From: Mycolicibacterium phlei
GTDB lineage: Bacteria > Actinomycetota > Actinomycetes > Mycobacteriales > Mycobacteriaceae
NCBI RefSeq assembly: GCF_001583415.1
Contig: NZ_CP014475.1
Location: forward strand, 620,001 to 684,000
Direction of reading: 5' to 3'
Length of the DNA stretch: 64,000 nt
In this document: one piece after another, positions 6,848 to 15,418 of the stretch
Position numbering within the stretch: the first letter of the stretch is position 1
Layout: each line of letters opens with the position of its first letter
Made by a program: the position numbers and the translations under genes
The notes under the pieces: model-generated
Seen by the model: only the letters and a program-made list of their open reading frames with translations
Database searches by the model: none
What the model was told of the DNA's origin: nothing

Positions 6848-9190
6848 TTACTGTTGGGCTTGCTCGATCGCCTCGACGATCGCGGCAGGGCTGGCGGGCA
6901 GACGGGTGATCGTGACGCCGAGCGGGGCCAGGGCGTCGTTGATCGCGTTGATGACGGCGGGGGTCGAGCCGATCGCGCCGCCCTCGCCGACGCCCTTGTA
7001 GCCGCCGACGCCGGGGCCGGGGATCTCGACGTGGCCGTACTCGATCGGCGGCACCTCGGTGGCCGTCGGCAGCAGGTAGTCGACGAACGTGCTCGACAGC
7101 GGGTTGCCGTCGTTGTCGTAGGCCATGTCCTCCAGCAGCGCACCGCCGATGCCCTGCACGGTGCCGCCGGCGATCTGGCCCTCGACGACGTTCGGGTTGA
7201 TCATCGGGCCGACGTCCTCGCTGACGATGTAGCGGGTCAGCGTCACCCGGCCGGTCTCGATGTCGACCTCGCAGGTGCAGGCGTGGGTGGCGTTGGCCCA
7301 GTGGATCGGGGCCTGCGAGGTGAACCGCGCGGTGGCCTCCAGTGTTGCGGGCACCCCCGGCGGCAGCTGCTGCGGTTCGTAGTAGGCGGTGTACGCCAGC
7401 TCGGCGAAACTCACGCTGCGGTCCGGATTTCCGCGCACCACCGCCCGCGACCCCTCGAGCTCGACCTCGGACTCGTCGACCTCCAGGCGCGGTGCGGCCA
7501 TCGCGATGATCTGCTTGCGCAGCTTCGCGCCCGCCTCGGCGACCGCACCGGCGGTCATCGGGCCGCTGCGGCTGCCCTGGGTGCCCGCGCCGTACGGGGT
7601 GACCGCGGTGTCGCCCTGGATGGTGGCGACGTCGTCGATGTCGGCGCCGAGCGCGTCGGCGGTCAGCTGCACCACCGTCGTCTCGATGCTGTTACCTGCC
7701 GAGCCGCCGTTGACGTAGACGTTGACCTTGCCGGTCGGCTCGATCCGGATGGTGGCGCCCTCGGCGGCCAGATGGCCCGTCGCCGCGCCGGTGGGTTCGA
7801 TGTAGGCGGCGAACCCGAGCCCGATGTAGCGGCCCTCGGCCAGCGCCTCGGCCTGCTCCTTGCGGAAGCCCTCGTGGTCGAGGATCTTGACGGCCTGCTC
7901 GAACGTGTCGGCCGGCGCGACGTGGTCGTACGGCATGCCGTTGGGGTTGAAGTACGGCATCTCGTCGCCGCGCAGGATGTTGCGCCGCCGCAGCTCCACC
8001 GGGTCGATGCCCATCTTGCGCGCGGCGATGTCCAGGAGCACCTCGCGCGCGAGGGTCTCGTACTGCCACGGGCCGCGGTAGGCGGCCAGCCCGGCGGTGT
8101 TGGAGAACACCGTGCGGTAGTTGAAGCTGGCCTTGGGCACCCGGTACGGGCCCGGGAAGAACATGCCGACGGCCGCGGTGGTCAGCACCGGGTACGGGGT
8201 CGGGTAGGCCCCGATGTCGTAGGTGAAGTCGATGTCGACCGCCTGGATCGCGCCCTGTTCGTCGAGCGCCATGCGCACCTTGCCGTCGACGTGGCGGGCC
8301 TGCCCGGCCGACATCAGGTTCTCCCGGCGGTCCTCGATCCACTTCAGCGGGGCGGGCACCTTGCGGCCGGCCAGCATGATGCACATGTCCTCGCGCATCG
8401 GCACGACCTTCTGGCCGAAGCCGCCGCCGGTGTCGCGGGTGATGACCCGCACGTTGTGCGCGGGGATGCCGAGCAGGCGGGCGCAGAAGGCGCCCAGTTC
8501 GTGCGGCGCCTGCGTCGAGGCCCACAGCGTCATCTCGCCGGTGGCCGGCGTCCACTCGACCACCAGGCCGCGGCACTCCATCGGCACCGGCGCGTAGATC
8601 TGCTGGTAGATGTCGGCCTCGGCGACGTGGGCGGCGTTGGCGAAGGTCTCCTCGTCCGGCGGCGCACCGCCCATCCCGCCCGCGACGTTGTCGGGGTAGG
8701 CGTCGTGGATGACCGGCGCGCCGGCGTCGGCGCCCCCGATCGCCTTGGTGAAGTCGGCGACCGCGGGCAGCGGGTCGTAGTCGACGTCGACGGCCTCGGC
8801 GGCGTCCTCGGCCACGTAGCGGCTGTCGGCGATGACGAGTGCGACCGGGTCGCCGACGAACTTCACCCGGCCCTCGGCCAGCGGTGGGCGCGGGGTGTCG
8901 GGGACGTCCTTGCCCGCGACGGCGTGCCAGGCCTCTTTGACGTCGGGGTTGAGGTCCTCGGCGGTGAACACCGCGTGCACGCCGGGCATGGCCAGCGCCG
9001 CCGACGTGTCGATGCCGTTGATCGTGGCGTGCGCGAACGGGCTGCGCACGAAGCAGGCGTGCAGCATGCCGGGGCGCACCACGTCGTCGACGAAGGTGCC
9101 GTGGCCCGTGAGCAGCCGATTGTCCTCGACGCGCGGGACGCGGGTTCCCGCGTAGCGGGTCGCGACCCTCTCCGCTGAAGCAGAAGTCAC
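6848..9190 (-). CDS. Molybdopterin-binding large subunit, xanthine dehydrogenase family (CoxL-like, not form I CO dehydrogenase)
   Basis: The 780-residue length and features such as TGGGFGQK (MCD-binding loop) and GVGEGGAIGS, with the probable catalytic Glu at about residue 736, place it with molybdenum hydroxylase large subunits. The active-site loop at residues 370-375 reads AYRGPW. True form I CO dehydrogenases carry AYXCSFR, with the Cys that binds copper, so annotation as carbon monoxide dehydrogenase would be unsupported. The substrate is probably an aldehyde or N-heterocycle. It starts at a GTG preceded by GAAGGG and leads the structural genes; the xdhC-like gene lies 106 bp upstream on the same strand. 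Confidence 0.93.
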   Translation of the reverse strand: MTSASAERVATRYAGTRVPRVEDNRLLTGHGTFVDDVVRPGMLHACFVRSPFAHATINGIDTSAALAMPGVHAVFTAEDLNPDVKEAWHAVAGKDVPDTPRPPLAEGRVKFVGDPVALVIADSRYVAEDAAEAVDVDYDPLPAVADFTKAIGGADAGAPVIHDAYPDNVAGGMGGAPPDEETFANAAHVAEADIYQQIYAPVPMECRGLVVEWTPATGEMTLWASTQAPHELGAFCARLLGIPAHNVRVITRDTGGGFGQKVVPMREDMCIMLAGRKVPAPLKWIEDRRENLMSAGQARHVDGKVRMALDEQGAIQAVDIDFTYDIGAYPTPYPVLTTAAVGMFFPGPYRVPKASFNYRTVFSNTAGLAAYRGPWQYETLAREVLLDIAARKMGIDPVELRRRNILRGDEMPYFNPNGMPYDHVAPADTFEQAVKILDHEGFRKEQAEALAEGRYIGLGFAAYIEPTGAATGHLAAEGATIRIEPTGKVNVYVNGGSAGNSIETTVVQLTADALGADIDDVATIQGDTAVTPYGAGTQGSRSGPMTAGAVAEAGAKLRKQIIAMAAPRLEVDESEVELEGSRAVVRGNPDRSVSFAELAYTAYYEPQQLPPGVPATLEATARFTSQAPIHWANATHACTCEVDIETGRVTLTRYIVSEDVGPMINPNVVEGQIAGGTVQGIGGALLEDMAYDNDGNPLSSTFVDYLLPTATEVPPIEYGHVEIPGPGVGGYKGVGEGGAIGSTPAVINAINDALAPLGVTITRLPASPAAIVEAIEQAQQ

Positions 9191-9296
9191 CGGATCACCC
9201 TTCTTCTCGCCCTGTAAAGAGTGACGTTATCGCATTCGAGAACGACATTTCCATAGTCGCTGTCTCAGCTGTTCCGGGACTCCGGTTACGCGGGGT

Positions 9297-10418
9297 CTAG
9301 CGGTCGTGGTGAATACGGCCCGCCGTCTCGGTGAGCGGCCGGCCGCTGCCGCCCCACCGGCGGGCGATGATCTCCGCGGCGATCGACACCGCGGTCTCCT
9401 CGGGGGTGCGCGCGCCGATGTCCAGGCCGATAGGGCTGGCCAGCGCCTTGAGTTCGGCGTCGGTCACGCCGGCCTCCCGCAGCCGCTGCAGCCGGTCGTC
9501 GTGGGTGCGCCGCGAGCCCATCACCCCGATGTAGCCGACGTCGGGCAGCCGCAGCGCCACCTCCAGCACCGGCACGTCGAACTTGGGGTCGTGGGTGAGC
9601 ACGCAGATCGCGGTGCGTCCGTCGACGGCACCCTGCTCGGCCTGCGCGGCCAGGTACCGGTGCGGCCACTCCACGACCACCTCCTCGGCGGCCGGGAAGC
9701 GCGCCGGGGTGGCGAACACCGGCCGGGCGTCGCACACCGTTACGCGGTAGCCCAGTAGCGCGCCCTGCCGCGCCAGCGCGGACGCGAAGTCGATGGCGCC
9801 GAAGATGATCATCCGCGGCGGCGGCGCGTAGCTGGCGACGAACACCTCCATGCCGGTCTCCTGGCGCTGGCCGTCCGGCCCGTAGGTCAGCACCGCCGTG
9901 CGGCCGGCCGCCAGCAGGCCGCGGGCGTCGTCGGTGACCGCGGCGTCGGCGCGCGCCGAACCCAGCGAGCCGTCGACGGTGTCCGGCCCGAGCACCAGCC
10001 GCCGCCCCACCCACTGCGGATCCGGGTGCGCGATCACCGTCGCCACCGCCGTCGGGCGGTGTGCGGCGATGTCGTCGGCGACGGCCTGCAGTTGCGGAAA
10101 CGTCTGCCGCGACACGGGTTCGGCGAAGATGTCGATGATGCCGCCACAGGTCAGCCCGACGGCGAACGCGTCGTCGTCGCTGATCCCGTAGCGCTGCAGC
10201 TCCGGCCGGCCGGAGGCCACCACCTCGGTGGCCAGCTCGTAGACCGCGGCCTCCACGCAGCCGCCCGACACCGACCCGGCGACCTCGCCGGACGGGGTGA
10301 CGACCATCGTCGCGCCGGGCTGGCGCGGGGCCGAGCGGATCGTGCGCACGACGGTGGCCACACCCGCCGTGCCGCCCGCGCGCCACACGGCCAGCAGTTC
10401 GTCGAGCACATCGCGCAC
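9297..10418 (-). CDS. XdhC family molybdenum cofactor insertion protein
   Basis: The 373-residue protein combines an N-terminal XdhC/CoxI domain (VVRTIRSAPRQPGATMVV, then SVSGGCVEAAVYE with the conserved Cys) and a C-terminal Rossmann-like XdhC domain (FGAIDFASALARQGALLGYRVTVCDARPVFATPARFP; PIGLDIGARTPEETAVSIAAEI). XdhC proteins bind the molybdenum cofactor, help its sulfuration, and load it into xanthine dehydrogenase-type enzymes. Its place upstream of the large subunit fits maturation of that enzyme. I prefer the GTG at 10418; the frame is open to 10466, but that extension (ARTAAPRLRG) looks non-homologous and runs into the divergent promoter space. Confidence 0.9.
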   Translation of the reverse strand: MRDVLDELLAVWRAGGTAGVATVVRTIRSAPRQPGATMVVTPSGEVAGSVSGGCVEAAVYELATEVVASGRPELQRYGISDDDAFAVGLTCGGIIDIFAEPVSRQTFPQLQAVADDIAAHRPTAVATVIAHPDPQWVGRRLVLGPDTVDGSLGSARADAAVTDDARGLLAAGRTAVLTYGPDGQRQETGMEVFVASYAPPPRMIIFGAIDFASALARQGALLGYRVTVCDARPVFATPARFPAAEEVVVEWPHRYLAAQAEQGAVDGRTAICVLTHDPKFDVPVLEVALRLPDVGYIGVMGSRRTHDDRLQRLREAGVTDAELKALASPIGLDIGARTPEETAVSIAAEIIARRWGGSGRPLTETAGRIHHDR

Positions 10419-10494
10419 GCCCCGCAGTCTAGGCGCGGCGGTGCGGGCTAGCGTGGGGCCAGACACGGTCCACCGAGACGAAGCGAGGCGGTCG

Positions 10495-11109
10495 ATGCGC
10501 AGAACGCTGCTGGTCCTGGGCGTGATCCTGCTCGCGGCGCCGTCCCCGGCGGCGGCCGCGCAGACCGATCTGGTCGACGTGCGCAGCGTCGTGCCCGACG
10601 CGATCCTCGACCTGCGCTACGCGACCACGAACAACTTCGTCGGCGAGGCGATGTACCCGCCCGACGCCCGCTGCCTGGTCGCCGCCTCGATGGCGCCCCG
10701 ACTGGCCGCGGCCGCCGAAGCGCTCCGCCGCACCGGCGACACCCTGGTGTTCTGGGACTGCTACCGCCCGCACGCCGTGCAGGAACGCATGTACGAGGTG
10801 GTCTCCGAACCGGGCTGGGTGGCCAAGCCGGGCCCCTACGCCAAGAGCCACGAGGCCGGCCTGTCCGTCGACGTGACCCTGGCCCGCGACGGCGAACTGG
10901 TGGACATGGGCACCGATTTCGACGAGTTCACCCCGCGCGCCAACGCCTACGCCACCACGGGCGTCAGCGCCGAGGCGCAGGCCAACCGCACCCGGCTCCG
11001 CGAGGCGATGGCCGCAGGCGGGCTCAGTGTCTACAAGGGGGAGTGGTGGCATTTCGACGCGCCGGGTGCGTACGAGCCGCACCCGATCCTCGACGCGCCG
11101 GTGAACTGA
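10495..11109 (+). CDS. Exported VanX/DdpX-type D-alanyl-D-alanine dipeptidase (M15D)
   Basis: A 204-residue protein with a signal peptide (RRTLLVLGVILLAAPSPAAAA). The mature domain has YATTNNFVGEAMY, the FWDCYRPHAVQ region, the zinc ligands in SHEAGLSVDV (His and Asp of SxHxxGxxxD) and the catalytic Glu plus zinc His in GEWWHF. These are the marks of M15D dipeptidases, which hydrolyse D-Ala-D-Ala or related dipeptides. An exported form suggests peptidoglycan fragment turnover rather than vancomycin resistance; no vanHA genes are nearby. It is divergent from the xdhC-like gene. Confidence 0.92.
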   Translation: MRRTLLVLGVILLAAPSPAAAAQTDLVDVRSVVPDAILDLRYATTNNFVGEAMYPPDARCLVAASMAPRLAAAAEALRRTGDTLVFWDCYRPHAVQERMYEVVSEPGWVAKPGPYAKSHEAGLSVDVTLARDGELVDMGTDFDEFTPRANAYATTGVSAEAQANRTRLREAMAAGGLSVYKGEWWHFDAPGAYEPHPILDAPVN

Positions 11110-11124
11110 ATGTGTGCGAATCGC

Positions 11125-11250
11125 TCAGGCCGCGGTCGGATCGGCCGTCAGCTTCTGGCAGTAGGCGCACAGATCTGGCCCGAGCGTGGGATAGCCACAG
11201 CCGCCGCACACCGCGACTGCGGTCGTCTCGCTAACTTCGGCCATGTCCAT
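11125..11250 (-). CDS. 41-residue zinc-ribbon-like small protein
   Basis: A short minus-strand frame encodes MDMAEVSETTAVAVCGGC and then GYPTLGPDLCAYCQK, ending in Ala. Two CxxC knuckles (CGGC and CAYC) spaced 12 residues apart form a plausible zinc ribbon. The protein fills the gap between the VanX-like gene (stop 11109) and the divergent MFS gene. Just upstream is GGGTAA, about 15 bases after a GGTT, which resembles a SigF-type promoter so close to the ATG that the mRNA could be leaderless. A second ATG three codons in is an alternative start. No function is known to me. Confidence 0.65.
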   Translation of the reverse strand: MDMAEVSETTAVAVCGGCGYPTLGPDLCAYCQKLTADPTAA

Positions 11251-11315
11251 GTATTTACCCTGTCGGACCGAAATCAACCAAAACGTGTGACTTGTTTGCT
11301 TAGCTTCGTTACTTA

Positions 11316-12617
11316 ATGACTCAAGACACGGCGGCCGCGGTGCGTCCCACGGCCGATGGCACCCACAGCGCCCGCCGCGCGTGGGTGGCCGTTATTTTGC
11401 TGGCGATCGTCGGCACGCTGAATTACGCCGACCGGTTCCTGCCCGCGGTGCTGGCCGAGCCGATCAAGAACGAGCTGTCGTTGTCCGACACCGCGCTCGG
11501 GGTGATCAACGGTTTCGGGTTCCTCGCGGTCTACGCGGTGCTGGGGCTGCTGATCGCCCGGATCGCCGATCGGGGCGCGTTCGGGCTGGTGGTGTCGGCG
11601 TGCCTGACGTTGTGGGGCGCGATGACGATGCTCGGCGGTGCGGTGCAGTCCGGTTTCGCGCTGGCGCTCACCCGCGTGGGCGTCGCGATCGGCGAGGCGG
11701 GCAGCACCCCGGCCGCGCACGCCTACGTGGCGCGCAACTTCGCACCGCAGCGGCGGGCCGCTCCGCTGGCGGTGATCACGCTGGCGATCCCGCTGGCCAG
11801 TGCGGCCAGCCTGATCGGCGGCGGGCTGCTGGCCCAATCCCTGGGCTGGCGAACGGCTTTCGTGGTGATGGGCGCGATCAGCGTGGCAGTGGCACCGCTG
11901 GTGCTGGTGGTGCTCGGCCGCAGACAGTCGATGCCGTCGGCGCCGGTGGCGACCGCGGCGGGTGGTGCCAAGGCCTGGGACCTGCTGCGCAAGCCGAGCT
12001 TCGTGGTCATCGTGTTCGGCGCGGCGTGCATCTCGGTGGCCGGTTACTCGCTGACCGCGTTCGCACCCGCGTACCTGGTGCGGGCGCGCGGGATGGAACT
12101 CGGCGACGTCGGCGTGCAGTACGGGCTGGCCAGCGGTCTGACCGGCATCCTGGGCCTGCTGGTGGTGGGGCGGGTGGCCGACCGGTTGTGCGCCCGCGAC
12201 CCGCGGTGGCTGCTCTGGCTGGTGGCCGCGATGACGGCGGCGATGCTGCCGTTCTCGGCACTGGCGTTCGTGGTCGGAAGCACGACGCTGTGCATCTGGT
12301 TCATCTCATTGAGCTACGTCGTCGGCACCGCCTACATGGCGCCGTCGATCGCGGCGATCCAGCGCCTGGCCCGCGCCGAACAGCGCGCCACCGCGTCGGC
12401 GATCTTCCTGTTCTTCAGCGCGATCGTCGGGTCCGCGGGGCCGTTCCTGACCGGGCTGATCAGCGATGCGCTCACCGCCGACCTCGGCCCGCTGTCCCTC
12501 GGCCGTGCGCTGTTCATCGTCCCGGTCTTCCAGATCGTCGCGATCCTCTGCTACCTCGGGGCGAGCAGGCGGTTCACCCGCGAGATCGTCGACGACTCAC
12601 CTGCCGCACATAACTGA
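11316..12617 (+). CDS. MFS transporter
   Basis: The 433-residue protein has about 12 predicted membrane helices and the usual two-halves layout. LNYADRFLPAVLAEPIKNELSLSDTALGVINGFGFLAVYAVLGLLIARIADRG contains the family motif A region (GxLARxADRxG-like), and RVGVAIGEAGSTPAAHAYVARNF resembles the spinster/GudP-like subgroup. The substrate cannot be determined. An in-frame TAG five codons upstream fixes ATG 11316 as the first possible start. No Shine-Dalgarno is visible there, so a leaderless or unusual leader is possible. Confidence 0.9.
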   Translation: MTQDTAAAVRPTADGTHSARRAWVAVILLAIVGTLNYADRFLPAVLAEPIKNELSLSDTALGVINGFGFLAVYAVLGLLIARIADRGAFGLVVSACLTLWGAMTMLGGAVQSGFALALTRVGVAIGEAGSTPAAHAYVARNFAPQRRAAPLAVITLAIPLASAASLIGGGLLAQSLGWRTAFVVMGAISVAVAPLVLVVLGRRQSMPSAPVATAAGGAKAWDLLRKPSFVVIVFGAACISVAGYSLTAFAPAYLVRARGMELGDVGVQYGLASGLTGILGLLVVGRVADRLCARDPRWLLWLVAAMTAAMLPFSALAFVVGSTTLCIWFISLSYVVGTAYMAPSIAAIQRLARAEQRATASAIFLFFSAIVGSAGPFLTGLISDALTADLGPLSLGRALFIVPVFQIVAILCYLGASRRFTREIVDDSPAAHN

Positions 12618-12666
12618 GCGCGGTGTGTTTACCCTTTCGTAGATAGCAACAGCAAAGGAGAGTTGG

Positions 12667-13029
12667 ATGGCGCGGTTTTTGGCGCTGCAGGGTTCTGCCC
12701 ATCAGACGCATCAGTCGGCGGCGTACGAACTGCAGGACGGTGTCGACATCGACGCACTCGCCGCCGAACTCGCGAGCGCGGTCACCCTGGACCGTGTCGT
12801 CCAGGTTCCCGCCGTGCTGCCGCAGTCCAAGGGCCGCCGCCAGAAGGTGACGCTGTACGTGCGTCCGGCGGCGTGGGCGCTGTGGACCTTCTACGAGCTG
12901 TCCGAAGAGGACAAGAAGGCGCTGGTGCAGGAGAACCCGTTGCTCAACGCGCTGCTGCAGGGGGTGCAGCAGCGCGGCCAGGCGGGCCAGCCCGGCCCGG
13001 TGCACAACCCGCTGTTCGGCGGGCAGTAG
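12667..13029 (+). CDS. Conserved mycobacterial hypothetical protein
   Basis: I do not recognise a domain in this 120-residue protein. A perfect ribosome site (AAAGGAG, 12654-12660) lies seven bases before the ATG, and codon use matches the neighbours, so it is a real gene. The sequence starts MARFLALQGSAHQTHQSAAYELQDG, has a hydrophilic core with WALWTFYELSEEDKKALVQENPLLNALLQG, and ends in a flexible Gly/Gln/Pro tail. No signal peptide or membrane helix is seen. It stands alone between the MFS transporter and an oxidoreductase. Confidence 0.85.
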   Translation: MARFLALQGSAHQTHQSAAYELQDGVDIDALAAELASAVTLDRVVQVPAVLPQSKGRRQKVTLYVRPAAWALWTFYELSEEDKKALVQENPLLNALLQGVQQRGQAGQPGPVHNPLFGGQ

Positions 13030-13093
13030 CCCCCCGCGCCGGGTCGACGCAAACACCACCCCGGCGGTTGCGCGATGCCGTACCTTCGGCCTC

Positions 13094-14122
13094 GTGGCAG
13101 AGCTGATGAACCGCCAGATTGTGTTGCGCCGCAGGCCCACTGGGCTCGTCGCACCCGATGACACCGAGCTGATCTGCACCCCGGCCCCGGAACCCGCCGA
13201 GGGGGAGGCGCTGGTGCGCACCACCTACATCGGCATCGACGCCGCCGTGCGCACGTGGCTCAACGACCAGCCGGGATACCTGCCGCCGGTGCAACTGGGC
13301 GAGGTGATCCGCGCGGCGGGCATCGGCGAGGTGGTGGCCTCGCGCTGCGACGCCTATCGGGTCGGCGACGTCGTCACCACGCTCACCGGGTTCCAGGAGT
13401 ACGTGATCAGCCGCGACGACCTGTTCACCACCCCGGTGCCGGGTCCCGACGTCGATCAGCTCGCGGTGATGTCGGTGTACGGGCCGACCGGCGCGACGGC
13501 CTACTTCGGGATGATGGGCATCGGCAAACCGCAGCCCGGGGAGACCGTCGTCGTCTCCGCCGCCGCGGGTGCCACCGGATCGGTGGCCGGCCAGATCGCC
13601 AAGATCGCCGGCGCCCGGGTGGTGGGCATCGCGGGCGGACCCGAGAAGTGCCGGGCGGTGGTGGAGGACTTCGGCTTCGACGCGTGCATCGACTACCGCT
13701 CCGAGGACCTGCCGTCGGCGCTGCGGCAGCACTGCCCCAAGGGGGTCGACGTGTACTTCGACAACGTCGGCGGCGCCATCCTCGACGCGGTGCTGGGCCG
13801 GCTCGCCCACAAGGCCCGGGTGGTGCTGTGCGGCGTCATCTCCAGCTACCTCACCGGCGAGCATCCCGGACCGGCCAACTACGTCAACCTGTTGTCGAAA
13901 ACCGCGCTGATGCAAGGCTTCAACGCGCTCGACGAGTGGGGCCGCTTCGACGAGGCGTTCGAATCGCTGCGCCGGTGGGTGCAGGAGGGGCGGCTGGTGC
14001 ACCGGGAGACGATCTACGACGGCATCGAGTCCTGCGTGGACGCGTTGAACGGCCTGTTCACCGGCGCCAACATCGGCAAGATGTTGGTCAAGGTCAGCGA
14101 GCCCTCGACCGCCGGTGGTTGA
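13094..14122 (+). CDS. MDR-superfamily NADP-dependent oxidoreductase (leukotriene B4 12-dehydrogenase / curcumin reductase type)
   Basis: The 342-residue protein lacks zinc ligands and carries the NADP-binding stretch VVVSAAAGATGSVAGQIAKIAGARVVGIAGGPEKC. It also has the YFDNVGGAILDAVL and GRLVHRETIYDGIE segments typical of the zinc-independent PTGR/curcumin-reductase branch (COG2130). Members reduce alpha,beta-unsaturated ketones and enals. The annotated GTG start at 13094 has no strong ribosome site, and the ATG four codons later is an alternative. No operon partner is obvious. Confidence 0.92.
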   Translation: MAELMNRQIVLRRRPTGLVAPDDTELICTPAPEPAEGEALVRTTYIGIDAAVRTWLNDQPGYLPPVQLGEVIRAAGIGEVVASRCDAYRVGDVVTTLTGFQEYVISRDDLFTTPVPGPDVDQLAVMSVYGPTGATAYFGMMGIGKPQPGETVVVSAAAGATGSVAGQIAKIAGARVVGIAGGPEKCRAVVEDFGFDACIDYRSEDLPSALRQHCPKGVDVYFDNVGGAILDAVLGRLAHKARVVLCGVISSYLTGEHPGPANYVNLLSKTALMQGFNALDEWGRFDEAFESLRRWVQEGRLVHRETIYDGIESCVDALNGLFTGANIGKMLVKVSEPSTAGG

Positions 14123-14188
14123 TCGCGCCATATTGGGGGTATGACGACGGCTGTTCAGCGGAACTTCAGGCTCGCGAGGAGTATGTGG

Positions 14189-14998
14189 ATGAGCGCTCGA
14201 ACTGCTCGAATCGTCGGTGCGGCCCACCTCGCCGGGGTGACGGCCCTCGGGGCGCTGGCGGGCGCCCCGCCCGCCGCGGCGCAACCCCCGGCGCCGGGAT
14301 GCCCGGACGTGCAGGTGGTATTCGCACGCGGCACCGGCGAGCCGCCCGGGTTCGGCGGTGTCGGCCAGTCGTTCGTCGACGCGGTGCGCGCCCAGGCCGC
14401 GCCGCGCTCGGTGGACGTCTACCCGGTGAACTATCCGGCCAGCGCAGACTTCAACAATCGAATTCAGTTCGCGCAGACGGTCATTGACGGTATCCGCGAC
14501 GCGGCCGACAAGATCGAGGCGACGGCCGCGACCTGCCCGGACACCCAGATCGTGCTGGGCGGCTACTCCCAGGGTGCGGCGGTCGCCGGGTTCGTCACCG
14601 CCGCGGAGATCCCGCCGGGGATCCCGGCCGAGTACCGGCACTACATCCCCGACCCGATGCCCACCGAGATGGCCGACCACGTCGCGGCCGTCGTGCTGTT
14701 CGGCAAGCCGTCGGCGCGGTGGCTGCAGGACGTCGGGGCACCGCCGATCGAGATCGGACCCGCGTATGCGGACAAGACCCTCGACCTGTGCGCCGACGGC
14801 GACACGATCTGCAACGGCGCGCCCGTCGGCGGACCGAACTTCGCGCACGCGTCCTACCCGTTCACCGGGCTGACCAACGAGGGTGCGGCGTACGCCGTGG
14901 CGCGGCTGGCAGCGGCGCCGGGGTCTGCAGGGGTCGCGGGGTCCTCAGAGGACGCCGAGCAGCCCGCCCCGTGGGCGGAACGGGCGCCCGCCGGCTAG
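14189..14998 (+). CDS. Secreted cutinase family protein (cutinase-like serine esterase)
   Basis: From the ATG at 14189 the product has 269 residues with a signal peptide (VTALGALAGAPPAAAQ). The mature part has CPDVQVVFARGTGEPPG, the nucleophile elbow GGYSQGAAV, and the late DLCADGDTICNG with a downstream His in FAHASYP. These supply the Ser-Asp-His triad and disulfide cysteines of mycobacterial cutinase-like proteins. Such enzymes are secreted lipases, phospholipases or thioesterases acting on lipids. An upstream ATG at 14141 is open, but GAGGAG at 14176-14181, seven bases before 14189, decides the start. The stop interlocks with the stop of the convergent DUF5313 gene. Confidence 0.92.
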   Translation: MSARTARIVGAAHLAGVTALGALAGAPPAAAQPPAPGCPDVQVVFARGTGEPPGFGGVGQSFVDAVRAQAAPRSVDVYPVNYPASADFNNRIQFAQTVIDGIRDAADKIEATAATCPDTQIVLGGYSQGAAVAGFVTAAEIPPGIPAEYRHYIPDPMPTEMADHVAAVVLFGKPSARWLQDVGAPPIEIGPAYADKTLDLCADGDTICNGAPVGGPNFAHASYPFTGLTNEGAAYAVARLAAAPGSAGVAGSSEDAEQPAPWAERAPAG

Positions 14999-15411
14999 AA
15001 CGGGCTGGAGTTCTGCTGCCAGCGCGCCTCTTCGGGGCGCGGGCCGAAGCGGCGGACGTAGTCCTCGTGGATGTGGGCTTCCTTCTGCCGCTTGATGTAG
15101 TCCACCAGGTTTGGGTCCAGACCGTGCTGGGCCAGGCGGTGCCGGCGCCACACCTTGTTGAGCGCGATCGACATCAGGATGGCCCAGATGTAGATCGGGA
15201 CCGTCATCTCGATGTGGACGTACAGCGAGGCGGGCAGCAGCCAGAACGGTGCGAGCACGAGCGCCGGCGGGATGGCCCACCGGATGAGGTGCCTGCGCAG
15301 CGCGCCCGGACCGGCCAGGTCGTCGGCCACCCACTGCTTCATGGAGTCGGGGAGCCGTCGCCCGTACGCGTAGGCGATGTACTGGAAGATGTTGGGGCGG
15401 TCGGCGGCCAC
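14995..15411 (-). CDS. DUF5313-type small membrane protein
   Basis: A 138-residue protein with MAADRPNIFQYIAYAYGRRLPDSMKQWVADDLAGPGALRRHLIRW, then two hydrophobic helices (about 46-65 and 69-88) and a charged tail HRLAQHGLDPNLVDYIKRQKEAHIHEDYVRRFGPRP. This matches the actinobacterial DUF5313 pattern, a family of unknown function. It begins 8 bases after the MarR-type gene on the same strand, so it is probably co-transcribed with, and repressed by, that regulator. Its stop codon shares CTAG with the cutinase stop. Confidence 0.85.
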   Translation of the reverse strand: MAADRPNIFQYIAYAYGRRLPDSMKQWVADDLAGPGALRRHLIRWAIPPALVLAPFWLLPASLYVHIEMTVPIYIWAILMSIALNKVWRRHRLAQHGLDPNLVDYIKRQKEAHIHEDYVRRFGPRPEEARWQQNSSPF

Positions 15412-15418
15412 GGTTCTC

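Noticed and set aside
6854..9178. 774-codon plus-strand frame opposite CoxL
   Set aside because: Pure shadow of the large subunit; its protein is an Arg/Gly/His/Val-rich string with no domain.
6848..9190. Aerobic carbon monoxide dehydrogenase (form I)
   Set aside because: The AYXCSFR copper-binding loop is absent; AYRGPW is present instead.
11110..11316. Plus-strand 68-codon frame after the VanX-like gene
   Set aside because: The minus-strand frame with CxxC pairs is far more protein-like and the plus frame reads into the MFS leader.
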